A stretch of DNA of 64,000 bases, taken from positions 62,001 to 126,000 of the forward strand of contig JANFXS010000001.1 of the NCBI GenBank assembly GCA_024460105.1, read 5' to 3'. Both the position numbers and the translations under genes were made by a program. Under the pieces are notes generated by a model that was not told the DNA's origin, ran no database searches, and was given only the letters and a program-made list of their open reading frames with translations. Each line of letters starts with the position of its first letter. The stretch's first letter is position 1. This document shows positions 25,542 through 36,489 of this stretch, piece by piece. Source of the DNA: Anaerotignum faecicola (lineage in GTDB: Bacteria; Bacillota; Clostridia; Lachnospirales; Anaerotignaceae).

Positions 25542-26228
25542 TTATGTAATATTTTTAACCAAACCTTTATCAGACATACTTAAATATTCGTTTCCGGCAA
25601 TTATAATATGATCCGAAACATAAATATCAATCATATTAAGAGCCTTTATTATGTTAACCGTCGTTTCAACATCACTCGGCGTAGGAACAAGGCTGCCGCC
25701 GGGATGATTATGCGCAAGTATAACGCTTCTGGAATTATACTTCAAGGCTGATTCAACAACACTTCTCGTATATACATGGGCTTCATTAACGGTTCCCATG
25801 CTTATAAGCGCGGTTCCGAGGAGCCTGCTTTGCGAATCAAGGCAAATTAAATAAAAACATTCTCTTTTTTCACTTGAAAGGAGATATTTGCAGTATTCGC
25901 CCGCTATATCGCTGCTGTCCATAAGCATCCTCGGTTTCCATCTTTCGCTGTCATATCTTCTTAGTATTTCACATGCAAGTCCAAAAAATACCGCCGTCGC
26001 TTCATTTACATCACACCGACGTTTAATATCCAAAGCGTCGGCTTCAAACAACATAGACAAAGAGCCGTATTCGTCCAACAGCTTATGCGCGTCTACATTC
26101 GTATTTTTCCTGCGGTCTGTATAATATAAAATCATTTCAAGCAGTTCATGATCCTGAAATCCTTTCGGGCCTTCATTTAAAAATCTCTCCCTCATTCTTT
26201 TTCTGTGTCCTTCATGTACCGAAGCCAT
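25542..26228 (-). CDS. radC: RadC/JAB-domain protein (DUF2466 family)
   Basis: A 228-residue protein with an N-terminal helix-hairpin-helix-like part (FQDHELLEMILYYTDRR) and a C-terminal JAB metalloprotease-like fold with the zinc motif AHNHPGGSLVPTPSD and the following DHIIIAGNEYLSM. Despite the name, a role in DNA repair is doubtful; many relatives are on mobile elements, but this one has no mobile neighbours. GGAGGT inside the end of the DUF402 gene serves its ATG, which abuts that gene's stop, so they are coupled. Confidence 0.9.
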   Translation of the reverse strand: MASVHEGHRKRMRERFLNEGPKGFQDHELLEMILYYTDRRKNTNVDAHKLLDEYGSLSMLFEADALDIKRRCDVNEATAVFFGLACEILRRYDSERWKPRMLMDSSDIAGEYCKYLLSSEKRECFYLICLDSQSRLLGTALISMGTVNEAHVYTRSVVESALKYNSRSVILAHNHPGGSLVPTPSDVETTVNIIKALNMIDIYVSDHIIIAGNEYLSMSDKGLVKNIT

Positions 26229-26705
26229 TTATTCAATACCTCCGCTTTCATTTAAAAGGAACTGAACCCCTTTAGTATATATTATTCCAAGGAGTTCCGA
26301 CAACCTCCTTAACGCCTTTTTGGCCAAATCGCAGTCGATAAGGCCCATATCAAGCGCATCGGCAATCTCCTCAAGATCCACAACTTTAACCGCGCCGTTC
26401 TTATATACAATAACATCCGCCAAAAGGTCTGAAATAATATAACTTCCGTCATCCTCATCACGGCTGACGTCGATTATATCACAATAGTAATACACCAAAT
26501 TTCCGTTGCTGTCTATAAATTTACTAATTTTGTAACCTTTTTTAAGATAATAGAAAGAAATGCCGCTTGCAAAATCTTTCCTCGGCTTAAGCGTTTTCCA
26601 TCTTGTTATGATAATATCGCCGTCCGCCTTTTCAATTATGTCGTCCTTTAAAAATACTGTTTCCTCCGGTATAAACCTCCGGCGGTAAAGCTTAATTTCA
26701 TCCAT
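26229..26705 (-). CDS. DUF402-family protein
   Basis: A 158-residue cytoplasmic protein of the DUF402 (FomD/YgaC-like) family, some of which are nucleoside diphosphatases. The core includes ISFYYLKKGYKISKFIDSNG, then YYYCDIIDV and SDLLADVIVYKNG, whose acidic residues bind metal in characterised relatives. The C-terminal helices (IADALDMGLIDCDLAKKAL) are also typical. It is coupled to radC downstream; the reason for the pairing is not clear. Confidence 0.8.
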   Translation of the reverse strand: MDEIKLYRRRFIPEETVFLKDDIIEKADGDIIITRWKTLKPRKDFASGISFYYLKKGYKISKFIDSNGNLVYYYCDIIDVSRDEDDGSYIISDLLADVIVYKNGAVKVVDLEEIADALDMGLIDCDLAKKALRRLSELLGIIYTKGVQFLLNESGGIE

Positions 26706-26840
26706 AAAATTATTCTCCTTTGTTCCGGAAATCCCTCAACTGCCGTATCGGTATTTTTTATATTTTTATGATAATACACATTTCAAATTTCTTCAAGAAT
26801 AAAGGCCGCTTTTGTAAAAAACAAAAACAGCCGCGCAATT

Positions 26841-28604
26841 CTAAACCGAGTATTTATTATTATAAAAATCATATGTTAAAGTATATTCTTTCGTAGGTTC
26901 ATTGTGAAGCTTTTCAGCTAGCACATGGGAATTTGATTCTATATCGCTTCCAGAGCTGTTTTGGATTACATAAAGGGCTATATTCGAACAGTGATCCGAA
27001 ATACGTTCAAAATTTGTAAGCAGTTCAACAAAAGAAATCCCCGCCTGCACGCTGCATTTTCCATCACAAAGCCTTTCTATATGCTTATCTTTAAGCTTAT
27101 AATGTATATTGTCAATAACCTGCTCCAAAGGTTCCACGCTGAGAGCCTTCCGCACATCCCTTTCCGTATATGTTTCAACTGCCATTTCAAGTATTTCCTC
27201 AACAGCTTTTTGTATAATGCCGTATTCCTTCATTGCCTCTGAAGAAAGCGTTATTTCATTTTCATAATTGTATAAAGCAACTTCCGCAATATTAACGGCA
27301 TGGTCCGAAATCCTCTCAAAATCCCCTATGCTGTAAAGCATTTCCGTAACGGCCTTGTTATTGTTTTCTCCTATATCTATAGAAGTCAGCTTTACAAGGT
27401 AGTTCCCCATTCCGGTTTCAAACCTGTCCATCAAGTTTTCATCGTCATTCAGCTTATTAAAAATGTGCGCGTCAAAATTTATAACAAGCCCGGAAGCCTT
27501 TTTAAAATTTTCAAGCGAAAGCTCAGCCATTGCATTTATAAGCTTACGGCACTGCTCAACTGCAAGGTTCGGCGTTTTAAGAAGAAGTTCGTCAAGAATA
27601 TCAAGTTCCCTTTCATCATAGCTGCCGTCTTTATCCTTTACAAATTTCTTTGAAGCTTTAATAAGCAGATCTATAAAAGGAAGAAGCATTACTGTTGTAC
27701 ATATATTAAACAACGTATGAAAATCGGCAATATTGCCCCTAGTCATTTTTGAATTCCAAAATGAAAAATCAAAAACAGAATTCAGCCCGTATATAATTAT
27801 GAAAAAAACTATCATTCCCAGTATATTGGAAAGCACGTCAATGAAAACAGCCCTTTTAGCAGGTTTTTTTGAGCCTATAGACGCTAAAATTACCGTAACG
27901 CATTTTCCCACGTTCTGTCCCAATATTATCGGCGCCGCAGTTGAAAATGAAATTGCCCCTGTCGAAGCGAGCGCCTGAAGTATTCCGACCGACGCCGAAG
28001 AACTTTGAAGCACGGCAGTCATAACACAGCCGAATATAATCCCAAGTATAGGATTTTTAAAATGTATTATAAAATCTGTAAACCATGGCATATCTTTAAG
28101 AGGTGAAAGCGTAGCCTCCATGGTGCTCATTCCGAAAAAAATCATTCCGAGGCCAAGAAATATTGTTCCGATATCCTTTGTTTTCTTCTTTTTAACAAAA
28201 ACATACATGCCCGCCCCGGCTCCTATAAGCATAGGCCCGAAAGACGACGGCTTCAAAATCGAAAGCAGCATGCTCTCTCCGCTAATATCGCCAAGCCTCA
28301 ATATCTGTCCCGTTACGGTTGTGCCGATATTAGCCCCCATTATAACAGGCACTGCATGAGAAAGCTTCATAATTCCGGCGTTTAAAAGGCCGACAACCAT
28401 AATTGTAGTTGCAGATGAACTTTGGATAACTCCTGTAACGGCAGTTCCCAGCAGGACGCCTTTAAACCTGTTGTTTGTTATTTTCTCAAGCATCTTTTCA
28501 AGTTTGGCTCCTGCAATCTTTTCAAGCGACGCCCCTAGAATACTCATGCCGAACAGGAAAAGGCCAATGCCCGCAAACAGCGGCAGCACACTAATTATGT
28601 TCAT
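26841..28604 (-). CDS. Na+/phosphate cotransporter with PhoU-like domain
   Basis: A 587-residue protein. The membrane half (about 1-320) has two inverted Na/Pi repeats, each with the QSSSA motif: GVIQSSSATTIMVVGLLNAG and AVLQSSSASVGILQALASTG. The C-terminal half is PhoU-like with helical repeats (IGDFERISDHAVNIAE and NFERISDHCSNIALY). Such NptA/YjbB proteins move phosphate with sodium. AAAGAGG precedes the ATG. There is no pho regulon gene nearby. Confidence 0.93.
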   Translation of the reverse strand: MNIISVLPLFAGIGLFLFGMSILGASLEKIAGAKLEKMLEKITNNRFKGVLLGTAVTGVIQSSSATTIMVVGLLNAGIMKLSHAVPVIMGANIGTTVTGQILRLGDISGESMLLSILKPSSFGPMLIGAGAGMYVFVKKKKTKDIGTIFLGLGMIFFGMSTMEATLSPLKDMPWFTDFIIHFKNPILGIIFGCVMTAVLQSSSASVGILQALASTGAISFSTAAPIILGQNVGKCVTVILASIGSKKPAKRAVFIDVLSNILGMIVFFIIIYGLNSVFDFSFWNSKMTRGNIADFHTLFNICTTVMLLPFIDLLIKASKKFVKDKDGSYDERELDILDELLLKTPNLAVEQCRKLINAMAELSLENFKKASGLVINFDAHIFNKLNDDENLMDRFETGMGNYLVKLTSIDIGENNNKAVTEMLYSIGDFERISDHAVNIAEVALYNYENEITLSSEAMKEYGIIQKAVEEILEMAVETYTERDVRKALSVEPLEQVIDNIHYKLKDKHIERLCDGKCSVQAGISFVELLTNFERISDHCSNIALYVIQNSSGSDIESNSHVLAEKLHNEPTKEYTLTYDFYNNKYSV

Positions 28605-29193
28605 ACAAAATACCTCTTTTTTCTTTTGTTGTTAATAAAAGTTATATTTCTACAAAAGTATATCATTTTTTCAATACAACAACAAATCATAAACCGACTA
28701 AAAAACGCCAAAATTTTACATACAAAGCACTTCTTCTTTATATATATTTTACATAAAATTTACATTATTTTTATATTGCAGATATTTAAAATCGGCTGAA
28801 CAATAGCCTTATCCGCCGCTTATAATAAGCTGCCGCCGTTATTTAAAATCATGAAGCTTAAACTAATGGCTTTTTAAAATTAATTGTTGCGTCCTATCTA
28901 TTAATCTTTCTTCAAATCTAAAATTTTTCTCTTTTCAATCCTCGCTTCAATTTAAACGTATAACTTCGGTTTACAATAGCACACATGCCACACAAGAAAA
29001 ATTTTTCCGCATTTTTGTGTTGCCTACGGCAAGAGGTTTTATTGCGCCGCCGGCACAGGCCAAAACATTGTATGCTTTTGTAAACGGAAGCTATATTATT
29101 AAAATAAAAAAGCGGCGTCGGACATATGGATATGCATTTGTAAAGGCGCGGGTTTAACGGCATTTTTATTAAGTCTATATACATATACTGCTA
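28605..29193. other. intergenic region holding repeat copy A
   Basis: Between the divergent Na/Pi and response-regulator genes. It contains one copy of the inverted-end repeat (28959-29095) and otherwise AT-rich DNA without a credible gene. Confidence 0.6.
28959..29095. repeat. inverted-end dispersed repeat, copy A (137 bp)
   Basis: The left end reads TATAACTTCGGTTTACAATA then GCACACA. The right end, complemented, reads TATAGCTTCCGTTTACAAAA then GCATACA: 27-base inverted ends with 5 differences. The interior has GAAAAATTTTTCCGC and CGCCGCCGGC. Related sequences at 32583, 42201 and 61669 show it is a family. No protein is encoded. Confidence 0.75.
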
Positions 29194-29222
29194 TTGAAAA
29201 TTTACTGCGTTTTTGGTACGAT
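29194..29222 (+). promoter_or_regulatory. predicted promoter of the two-component operon
   Basis: TTGAAA (29194-29199), 17 bases, TACGAT (29217-29222). The leader to the response-regulator ATG would be about 100 bases. Confidence 0.4.
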
Positions 29223-29332
29223 GTTTCTGTCTAATTAAGAATTTTTTAAGATACATGGTATAAGTTTTTTAAAAATAATTTGCTATTGTAGAAATATGTA
29301 AATTTGCTGTTTATTTCTAAGGAGGAAATAAA

Positions 29333-30022
29333 ATGTTTAACATTTTGGTTTGTGACGACGATAAGTCGATTGTTGACGCTATCGAAATCTACCTTGTACA
29401 GGAAAAATATAATGTACTTAAAGCGTACGACGGTTATGAGGCGCTTAAAATACTTGAAGAAAATGAAGTGCATCTTATATTAATGGACGTTATGATGCCT
29501 AAAATGGACGGACTTAAAGCCACTATAAAAATCAGGGAAACCCAGAATATACCTATTATAATTTTATCTGCAAAAAGCGAAGATACAGATAAAATATTGG
29601 GGCTTAATTTCGGCGCCGACGATTATATTTCAAAACCGTTTAACCCTCTTGAACTTATGGCGAGGGTTAAATCTCAAATGCGCCGTTATACTTCCCTCGG
29701 CAGTATAGCTGAAAAGAGCAATATAATTAAGATAGGAGATCTGGAGCTTGACAAAGACGCTAAAGAGGTTCGTGTTTCAAACGAACAGGTAAAACTGACT
29801 GCAACAGAATACGGAATATTATTACTGCTTATGGAAAATGCGGGAAAAGTTTTTTCTATTGACGAAATTTATGAAAAAGTTTGGAACGAACTTTCTTTTG
29901 CCCCTGAAAATACCGTATCTGTACATATACGCAGAATCCGTGAAAAAATTGAAATTAACCCAAAAGAACCGAAATATTTAAAGGTGGTGTGGGGAATTGG
30001 ATACAAAATTGAAAAAATCTAA
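29333..30022 (+). CDS. OmpR/PhoB-family response regulator
   Basis: A 229-residue two-component regulator. The receiver domain has the acidic pocket VCDDDKS, phospho-acceptor Asp52 in LMDVMMPKMDG, and the lysine in YISKPF. The C-terminal winged helix ends VWNELSFAPENTVSVHIRRI (recognition helix) and KVVWGIGYKIE. TAAGGAGG precedes the ATG. It overlaps the sensor kinase start by 26 bases, so the two are a pair. Sequence style is close to VanR-like regulators of envelope functions; targets are unknown. Confidence 0.95.
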   Translation: MFNILVCDDDKSIVDAIEIYLVQEKYNVLKAYDGYEALKILEENEVHLILMDVMMPKMDGLKATIKIRETQNIPIIILSAKSEDTDKILGLNFGADDYISKPFNPLELMARVKSQMRRYTSLGSIAEKSNIIKIGDLELDKDAKEVRVSNEQVKLTATEYGILLLLMENAGKVFSIDEIYEKVWNELSFAPENTVSVHIRRIREKIEINPKEPKYLKVVWGIGYKIEKI

Positions 30023-32426
30023 TTTCTATTCAAAAGGAATGAAGGCCATGGCTGTCGCTATGTGCCTTATTTTTACAGTTTTAGGTTCAATAAGCTTTTT
30101 TGGAATTGTGTGGGCAACAGACAGGTTTTCTTATACATATGGAGCGCCGTATGAAGGGAATGATGTGGAATACACATCTACAAGCGCATTTGCATATGAG
30201 TTTACAAATCTTATTGACGAAGCTGTTGATGTGAATATTGTATATAAAAGCGAGGGAAATGTCAGAGAAGGCAACGCCGTTAATGAGGAAGAGCTTTTAA
30301 GATCCTTTAAAAATTACTATAATATAGCAGACGGTATCATAACTTCGAGTACAGACATAAGCGACGACTATACTGTTGTTATAACGGATCCCGGAGCTAT
30401 ACCTGAAGATTTGATGTATAACTTCTATGAGTATTCCGACTTGGTAAGCACGAAACTTAGGGGATACAGGAATGTTTATATACAAAGCCAGCTAGATTCG
30501 TATATATCAATGAAAAAGAATTTAGACAGCTTTAAAAATTTCTTTTATTATATTGAAAACAGCGACGGATCAAGGGTTGCGGGAAACTGCGACAAAAATT
30601 CGATAACGGATGCCAGCCAGTATATTATACTGAGCGGCGAATTTTTATCCGACAAGATGAATTATTACACAGGCTACAACAACTCTGTTATTGCGGACGG
30701 AGGATACGTTTTATACGCGGGGATACCGGATACTTTTTCGCCGGGAGATGCGTTTTATGATGAACAGCGCGAGTTTACCGTAAGAAAGGAAATGTTTCCT
30801 ATTTTCATTGCAGGGCTGATTATAAGCTGTTTTGCAGTAATTATACTTATCGTATATCTTGCGCGCGTTTCGGGGCAGGAAGAAAAAGGAGGTGCGGTAT
30901 ACCTAAGGACTGTAGACAGTATTTATAATGACGTTCATATATGGCTTATAATAATAGGAGGAATGTTCTCCGTTTTCTTAGGCCTAATGCTTTTTGGCGC
31001 TTTGCTGTATACATATGAAATGCTGTGGTATCTATGCTTATGCGCCGTACTTACAATTTTAGCCGTTATTGATATGGCTGTGCTTTTAAGTTATATATGT
31101 TCTGTTTCAAGGCAGATTAAAGCCAAGAGGTTTTTGTATAATACGCTTGTAGCGGCTCTGTTAAGACGTATAGGCGAAACGCTGGGAGGAAAAAGCTTAA
31201 CAGGTTGGGTGATCACGCTTCTTGTTTTATACACTGTCGTCTGTATATTCCTTTCAAGTCTTGCAAGGTATGAGGGCGTGTTTATGTTAATGCTTATGGT
31301 GTTTGTAACAGTGTCCGTGATAGTACTTATAAGAAATATGGAGTCATTGGTTGCTATAATAAAAGCGGCAAAATATGCTTCTCGGGGCGAGTATAAGAAC
31401 ATTGACGTCAAAAAAATATCATCTACGTTTTCAGCTTTTGCAATAGATATTAACAACATACAGGCCGGATTGCAGGAGTCTATACAAGAGGCGGTAAAAG
31501 GCGAAAGGATGAAAGCGGATCTTATTACAAATGTTTCTCATGATTTAAAAACGCCGCTGACATCTATAATAACATATGTCGATTTATTAAAACGGGAAAA
31601 GCTTGATAACGATATTGCCGAAGGTTATGTCGACGTGCTTGTTGACAAAAGCCAAAGGCTTAAGCAATTGATTGAGGATTTAATCGAGGCAAGCAAGGCC
31701 TCGAGCGGAAACCTGCCTGTGGACAAAACCAGAATAAACTTGAAAGACCTGATATTGCAGGCCTGCGGCGAATTTGAAGAGAGAGCGGAAGCCATAGGGC
31801 TTGAGTTTAGGATTTCGTCGGACGGGAATGTATTTGTGGAAGCCGACGGCAAGCACATGTGGAGGATATATGAAAATCTACTTTCAAACGTCATTAAATA
31901 TGCAATGCCGAATTCGAGGGTATACATTGATATTTATGAAGACAGGAATTTTGGGACTATGATAATGAAAAATGTATCGCATGACGAAATAAAAGTTAAC
32001 GTTGAAAATCTTGCGGAAAGATTTACAAGGGGAGATTCATCAAGAACTACAGAAGGTTCGGGCCTCGGCCTTTCCATTGCAAAAAGTTTAACGGTGCTTC
32101 AGGGTGGAAAATTCGGACTTTCGGTTGACGGGGATATGTTTAAAGTTAAAATTGATATGCCTGCTTGGAAGGAACATACTGATGAGAAGGAAAGCGAAAT
32201 AAAGGTTGTGATGCCTGAAAGCTCGAATAAAAAGTTTAAGATTTCACCAAGAAGGGCTCCCGGGAGAGAGGCTATACGCCAAAGGCTTTTTAGCCTCACG
32301 GAACTTAGTAAAAAAGAAAACAAAACGGATGAAGCAGGGGAAGCCTTTGAAGAGGAAAGTAAATGTACAGAACCGAAAAACATGAATGAACAAAATAAAG
32401 ACGATACTACCGATAAGCTGCAGTAA
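29997..32426 (+). CDS. multi-pass sensor histidine kinase
   Basis: An 809-residue kinase. It has an N-terminal membrane helix (about 16-36), an extracytoplasmic domain to about 265, a cluster of five to six further helices (about 268-450), a short linker, HisKA with phospho-acceptor His515 in NVSHDLKTPLTS, and a HATPase domain (ENLLSNVIKYAMPN, GSGLGLSIAKSL). About 85 charged residues follow the ATPase domain, rich in Lys and Glu. The start is TTG at 29997 with GGTGGTG upstream, inside the regulator gene. The signal is unknown. Confidence 0.93.
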   Translation: MDTKLKKSNFYSKGMKAMAVAMCLIFTVLGSISFFGIVWATDRFSYTYGAPYEGNDVEYTSTSAFAYEFTNLIDEAVDVNIVYKSEGNVREGNAVNEEELLRSFKNYYNIADGIITSSTDISDDYTVVITDPGAIPEDLMYNFYEYSDLVSTKLRGYRNVYIQSQLDSYISMKKNLDSFKNFFYYIENSDGSRVAGNCDKNSITDASQYIILSGEFLSDKMNYYTGYNNSVIADGGYVLYAGIPDTFSPGDAFYDEQREFTVRKEMFPIFIAGLIISCFAVIILIVYLARVSGQEEKGGAVYLRTVDSIYNDVHIWLIIIGGMFSVFLGLMLFGALLYTYEMLWYLCLCAVLTILAVIDMAVLLSYICSVSRQIKAKRFLYNTLVAALLRRIGETLGGKSLTGWVITLLVLYTVVCIFLSSLARYEGVFMLMLMVFVTVSVIVLIRNMESLVAIIKAAKYASRGEYKNIDVKKISSTFSAFAIDINNIQAGLQESIQEAVKGERMKADLITNVSHDLKTPLTSIITYVDLLKREKLDNDIAEGYVDVLVDKSQRLKQLIEDLIEASKASSGNLPVDKTRINLKDLILQACGEFEERAEAIGLEFRISSDGNVFVEADGKHMWRIYENLLSNVIKYAMPNSRVYIDIYEDRNFGTMIMKNVSHDEIKVNVENLAERFTRGDSSRTTEGSGLGLSIAKSLTVLQGGKFGLSVDGDMFKVKIDMPAWKEHTDEKESEIKVVMPESSNKKFKISPRRAPGREAIRQRLFSLTELSKKENKTDEAGEAFEEESKCTEPKNMNEQNKDDTTDKLQ

Positions 32427-32445
32427 TCTGCGGCTTATTTTTTAT
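32413..32445 (+). terminator. terminator of the two-component operon
   Basis: ATAAGCTGCAG and CTGCGGCTTAT pair with one wobble or mismatch around a 4-base loop that contains the stop codon region. TTTTTTATTT follows. Confidence 0.82.
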
Positions 32446-33059
32446 TTAATTTAATTAATAACGTAACTTGCGCACTTATACATTTAAGAAGTTTTGAATG
32501 TTTGAATAAAGCTTATATACATATGGTTTTGGTAAGTTTCGATTTATGGAATGTAAAGCTTAAAAGATTTATAGATTGTGCATATAACTTATGTTTGCAA
32601 GGGAATTCGTGCCTAACAAGGAAAAATTTCCGCATTTTGGCGTTGCATATGCTTGCCGCCGCTGCGCCTGTGCGTATGCTCATTGAACAGCAAAAAAATT
32701 TCCGCGTTGCGAGAGGTCGGATGGTTTTAACAGTGTATGCTATTGTAAACCGAAGCTAACCGCGTTATATGCGTTAAAAATATTTTGCGCGTATGTAGCC
32801 ATTATCATAAAAGTTCAATTCCGCAATATAACCTACAATAATTTTATATTTTGTTTCCAAATACATACCTGTATTTAGCCTGAAATAGTATGCATATCCA
32901 TGAAACTCATTTCAAGCGGAAATCCATTTGCCTTGATAAAAAAGCGCAAGGCCGTATATCCGTTTAATCAATAGGCCGCGCGCTGTAAAATAAATATAAT
33001 ATTTTCCTGATATAAAACTTTTTCCGCAAAGCATCCGTTTCATAATTAATATAAATTAA
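32446..33059. other. intergenic region holding repeat copy B
   Basis: Between convergent two-component and gdhA genes. It holds repeat copy B (32583-32760). The rest is AT-rich with no credible gene. Confidence 0.6.
32583..32760. repeat. inverted-end dispersed repeat, copy B (178 bp)
   Basis: The right end reads TGTATGCTATTGTAAACCGA then AGCTAAC, the complement of the family end. The left end (TATAACTTATGTTTGCAA) has diverged, but the next bases (TGCC, ACAAG, AAAATTT, CCGCATTTT, GTTGC) align with copy A in order. The interior is longer than in A and has a second AAATTTCCGCGTTGC block. Confidence 0.65.
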
Positions 33060-33093
33060 AATAAAAAAGCCACAGTTAAAATACCGCGGCTTT
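33060..33093 (-). terminator. terminator of gdhA
   Basis: AAAGCCGCGG and CTGTGGCTTT (minus strand) pair with two wobbles around an 8-base loop. TTTTTATTTT follows. Confidence 0.78.
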
Positions 33094-33107
33094 AAATATT
33101 TTTTTAA

Positions 33108-34532
<1,425 letters not shown>

Positions 34533-34648
34533 TTAAAATGTGCAAATAATAAATAATATTATAAATTTTTTCCAAATTAAGGTAATAAATTAGTGCTATT
34601 TTTGAATTTATGGTTTATAATTATGTGTATAAAAAGGAGAAAACAAAA

Positions 34649-35587
34649 ATGGATATTGTAAATTTTCCATATTATACGCTTAACGCGCATCTAAGAGAAA
34701 GATTTGGCTGCAAAGTTGTAAAGCTAAGTATCGACGCCGGGTTCACATGCCCAAACCGCGACGGCAAAATATCTCACGGCGGATGTATTTTTTGCAGTCG
34801 AGGCGGAAGCGGAGACTTTGCGGGAAACCGCCTGCTGCCGATAAGCCGTCAGCTTGAAGCACAAAAATCACTGCTTAAAAACAAATGGCCCAGTGCAAAA
34901 TATATAGCCTATTTCCAAGCGTTTACAAATACATACGCCACTGTGCCGGAACTTCGCAAAAAATATTATGAAGCTTTATCCGTCGACGACGTTATCGGAT
35001 TATCGGTCGCAACGAGGCCTGACTGCCTTGATGATGAAATAATCGAACTTTTAAGGGAAATCAGCAGAACAAAACTATTGTGGGTGGAACTCGGGCTTCA
35101 GACTTCAAATGAAGCTTCCGCAAAATTTATAAATCGCGGCTATAAAAACAACGTTTTTGAATACGCCGTTAACAAGCTTAACTCCGCCGGAATAGAAACC
35201 GTTGTCCATATTATACTCGGCCTTCCGTATGAAACGGAAAAAGATATGCTTGAAAGCGTTAGATATGCATGTTCTTTTAATATAAACGGAATTAAACTGC
35301 AGCTTCTGCATGTCCTTAAAGACACTCCGCTTTACGAAATATATACAAAGACCCAATTCAAGACTATGTCGCTTGAAGAATATGCGGATATTATCTGCAA
35401 ATGTCTTGAAATTATCCCTAAAAACATAGTAATACACCGCCTTACAGGCGACGGGCCGAAAAAAGACCTGATAGCCCCTCTATGGAGCGCAGATAAAAAG
35501 TCGTCGCTTAACAAATTGAATAAAATAATGCGGAAAAAAAATGTTTTTCAGGGCAATAAACTAATTGAGATAACGGGCCTTAAATGA
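34649..35587 (+). CDS. radical SAM protein, YhcC/TIGR01212 family
   Basis: A 312-residue radical SAM protein. The cluster-binding cysteines appear as TCPNRDGKISHGGCIFCS, the spaced C-x(10-12)-CxxC form typical of this family rather than CxxxCxxC. SVATRPDCLDDE, LWVELGLQTSN and HIILGLPYETEKDML are family hallmarks. The reaction of YhcC is not established. The ATG at 34649 follows AAAAAGGAG; 13 upstream codons are open but lack a binding site. It is 27 bases upstream of the DUF4364 gene, likely one operon. Confidence 0.9.
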   Translation: MDIVNFPYYTLNAHLRERFGCKVVKLSIDAGFTCPNRDGKISHGGCIFCSRGGSGDFAGNRLLPISRQLEAQKSLLKNKWPSAKYIAYFQAFTNTYATVPELRKKYYEALSVDDVIGLSVATRPDCLDDEIIELLREISRTKLLWVELGLQTSNEASAKFINRGYKNNVFEYAVNKLNSAGIETVVHIILGLPYETEKDMLESVRYACSFNINGIKLQLLHVLKDTPLYEIYTKTQFKTMSLEEYADIICKCLEIIPKNIVIHRLTGDGPKKDLIAPLWSADKKSSLNKLNKIMRKKNVFQGNKLIEITGLK

Positions 35588-35614
35588 TATACTGTTTTTA
35601 CAGGAGGTGTAACG

Positions 35615-36154
35615 ATGTCAGACGAAAATAAATTGGCTGAAAATAAGCTTATAATACTTTATTTGCTTAAAAAAATAGACATGCCCCTTTCAAATAACGA
35701 CATATACCAATTTGTTATGGAAAGGAACATCATGGATTTTATATCTGTCCAACAGTATTTAAGCGATCTTACCGACAGTGTTTTTATACAGGCATTCGAG
35801 GAAAACGGCTCGACAAAATACGCTTTGACGCCTTCAGGCGAAAAGGCTGTTGCGCTTTTTGAAGATAATATAGCTCCGTGGCTTAAAACGGCTGCAAACG
35901 AATATATTTCAAACAACCGCCGCCGGATACATAACGAAAACGATATAACCGCCGCATATTCTTTGGAGGAAAACGGAGAATATATCGTCAAATGCGGCGT
36001 AAGCTCACCGTCGGGCGGTTTAATGATAAACATAAGCGTGTCGGTGCCTGAAAAAGAACAGGCAAAGCTCATATCAAATAATTGGAAAGCAAACACAAGC
36101 CCAATTATATCGTCTATTTTTTCGGCTTTAACAAAAAATTACAGCGGTAACTAA
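35615..36154 (+). CDS. DUF4364-family protein
   Basis: A 179-residue protein of DUF4364, a family found mainly in Clostridia. The N-terminus NKLIILYLLKKIDMPLSNND looks like a winged-helix DNA-binding fold (with ALTPSGEKAVALFED as the wing and following helix). ACAGGAGGTG gives a strong binding site. It follows the radical SAM gene and ends at a terminator. Function is unknown; a transcription factor role is an inference from the fold. Confidence 0.85.
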   Translation: MSDENKLAENKLIILYLLKKIDMPLSNNDIYQFVMERNIMDFISVQQYLSDLTDSVFIQAFEENGSTKYALTPSGEKAVALFEDNIAPWLKTAANEYISNNRRRIHNENDITAAYSLEENGEYIVKCGVSSPSGGLMINISVSVPEKEQAKLISNNWKANTSPIISSIFSALTKNYSGN

Positions 36155-36157
36155 AAC

Positions 36158-36191
36158 AAAACCTGACGTCTAAAAAATACGTCAGGTTTTT
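36158..36191 (+). terminator. terminator after DUF4364
   Basis: AACCTGACGT and ACGTCAGGTT form a perfect 10-bp stem with an A-rich loop, then TTTG. It starts just past the stop. Confidence 0.88.
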
Positions 36192-36300
36192 GAATTTAAA
36201 AATCATTTTAACCGCTTACGAAAGTTCAGGAACTATAAAATCAATGCCTTGCCATTTGCGCATGCCGGCCTGTTTAATCCTTATTATGTTTCAAAATATA

Positions 36301-36489
36301 TCAGTCCTGCCCGCTTGGCATAACTATCCACAGCAGTATATATATAATAACCACAGGCCACTTAAAAAGCAGCGTCAAAAGGACTGTTATTATCCTGACA
36401 ATAGCAGGCTCAAACCCAAAACATTCTGCAATACCGCCGCAGACGCCTGTAAGTTTTTTATTTTTAGATAAATAAAGTCTCCTTGGCAT
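36301..36489 (-). CDS. PspC-domain membrane protein (short)
   Basis: A 62-residue PspC-domain protein: LYLSKNKKLTGVCGGIAECF, then a membrane segment IITVLLTLLFKWPVVIIYILLWIVMPSG. AAGGGGACT precedes the ATG. It stands alone between convergent neighbours. Close in plan to the PspC gene at 25299. Confidence 0.88.
   Translation of the reverse strand: MPRRLYLSKNKKLTGVCGGIAECFGFEPAIVRIITVLLTLLFKWPVVIIYILLWIVMPSGQD

Noticed and set aside
26800-26838. Terminator hairpin after the Na/Pi transporter gene
   Set aside because: GGCCGC and GCCGC segments do not pair in register, so the stem is not convincing.
28618-28958. Possible small gene upstream of the two-component operon
   Set aside because: Short frames here lack binding sites and the sequence is dominated by A and T; part overlaps repeat copy A.
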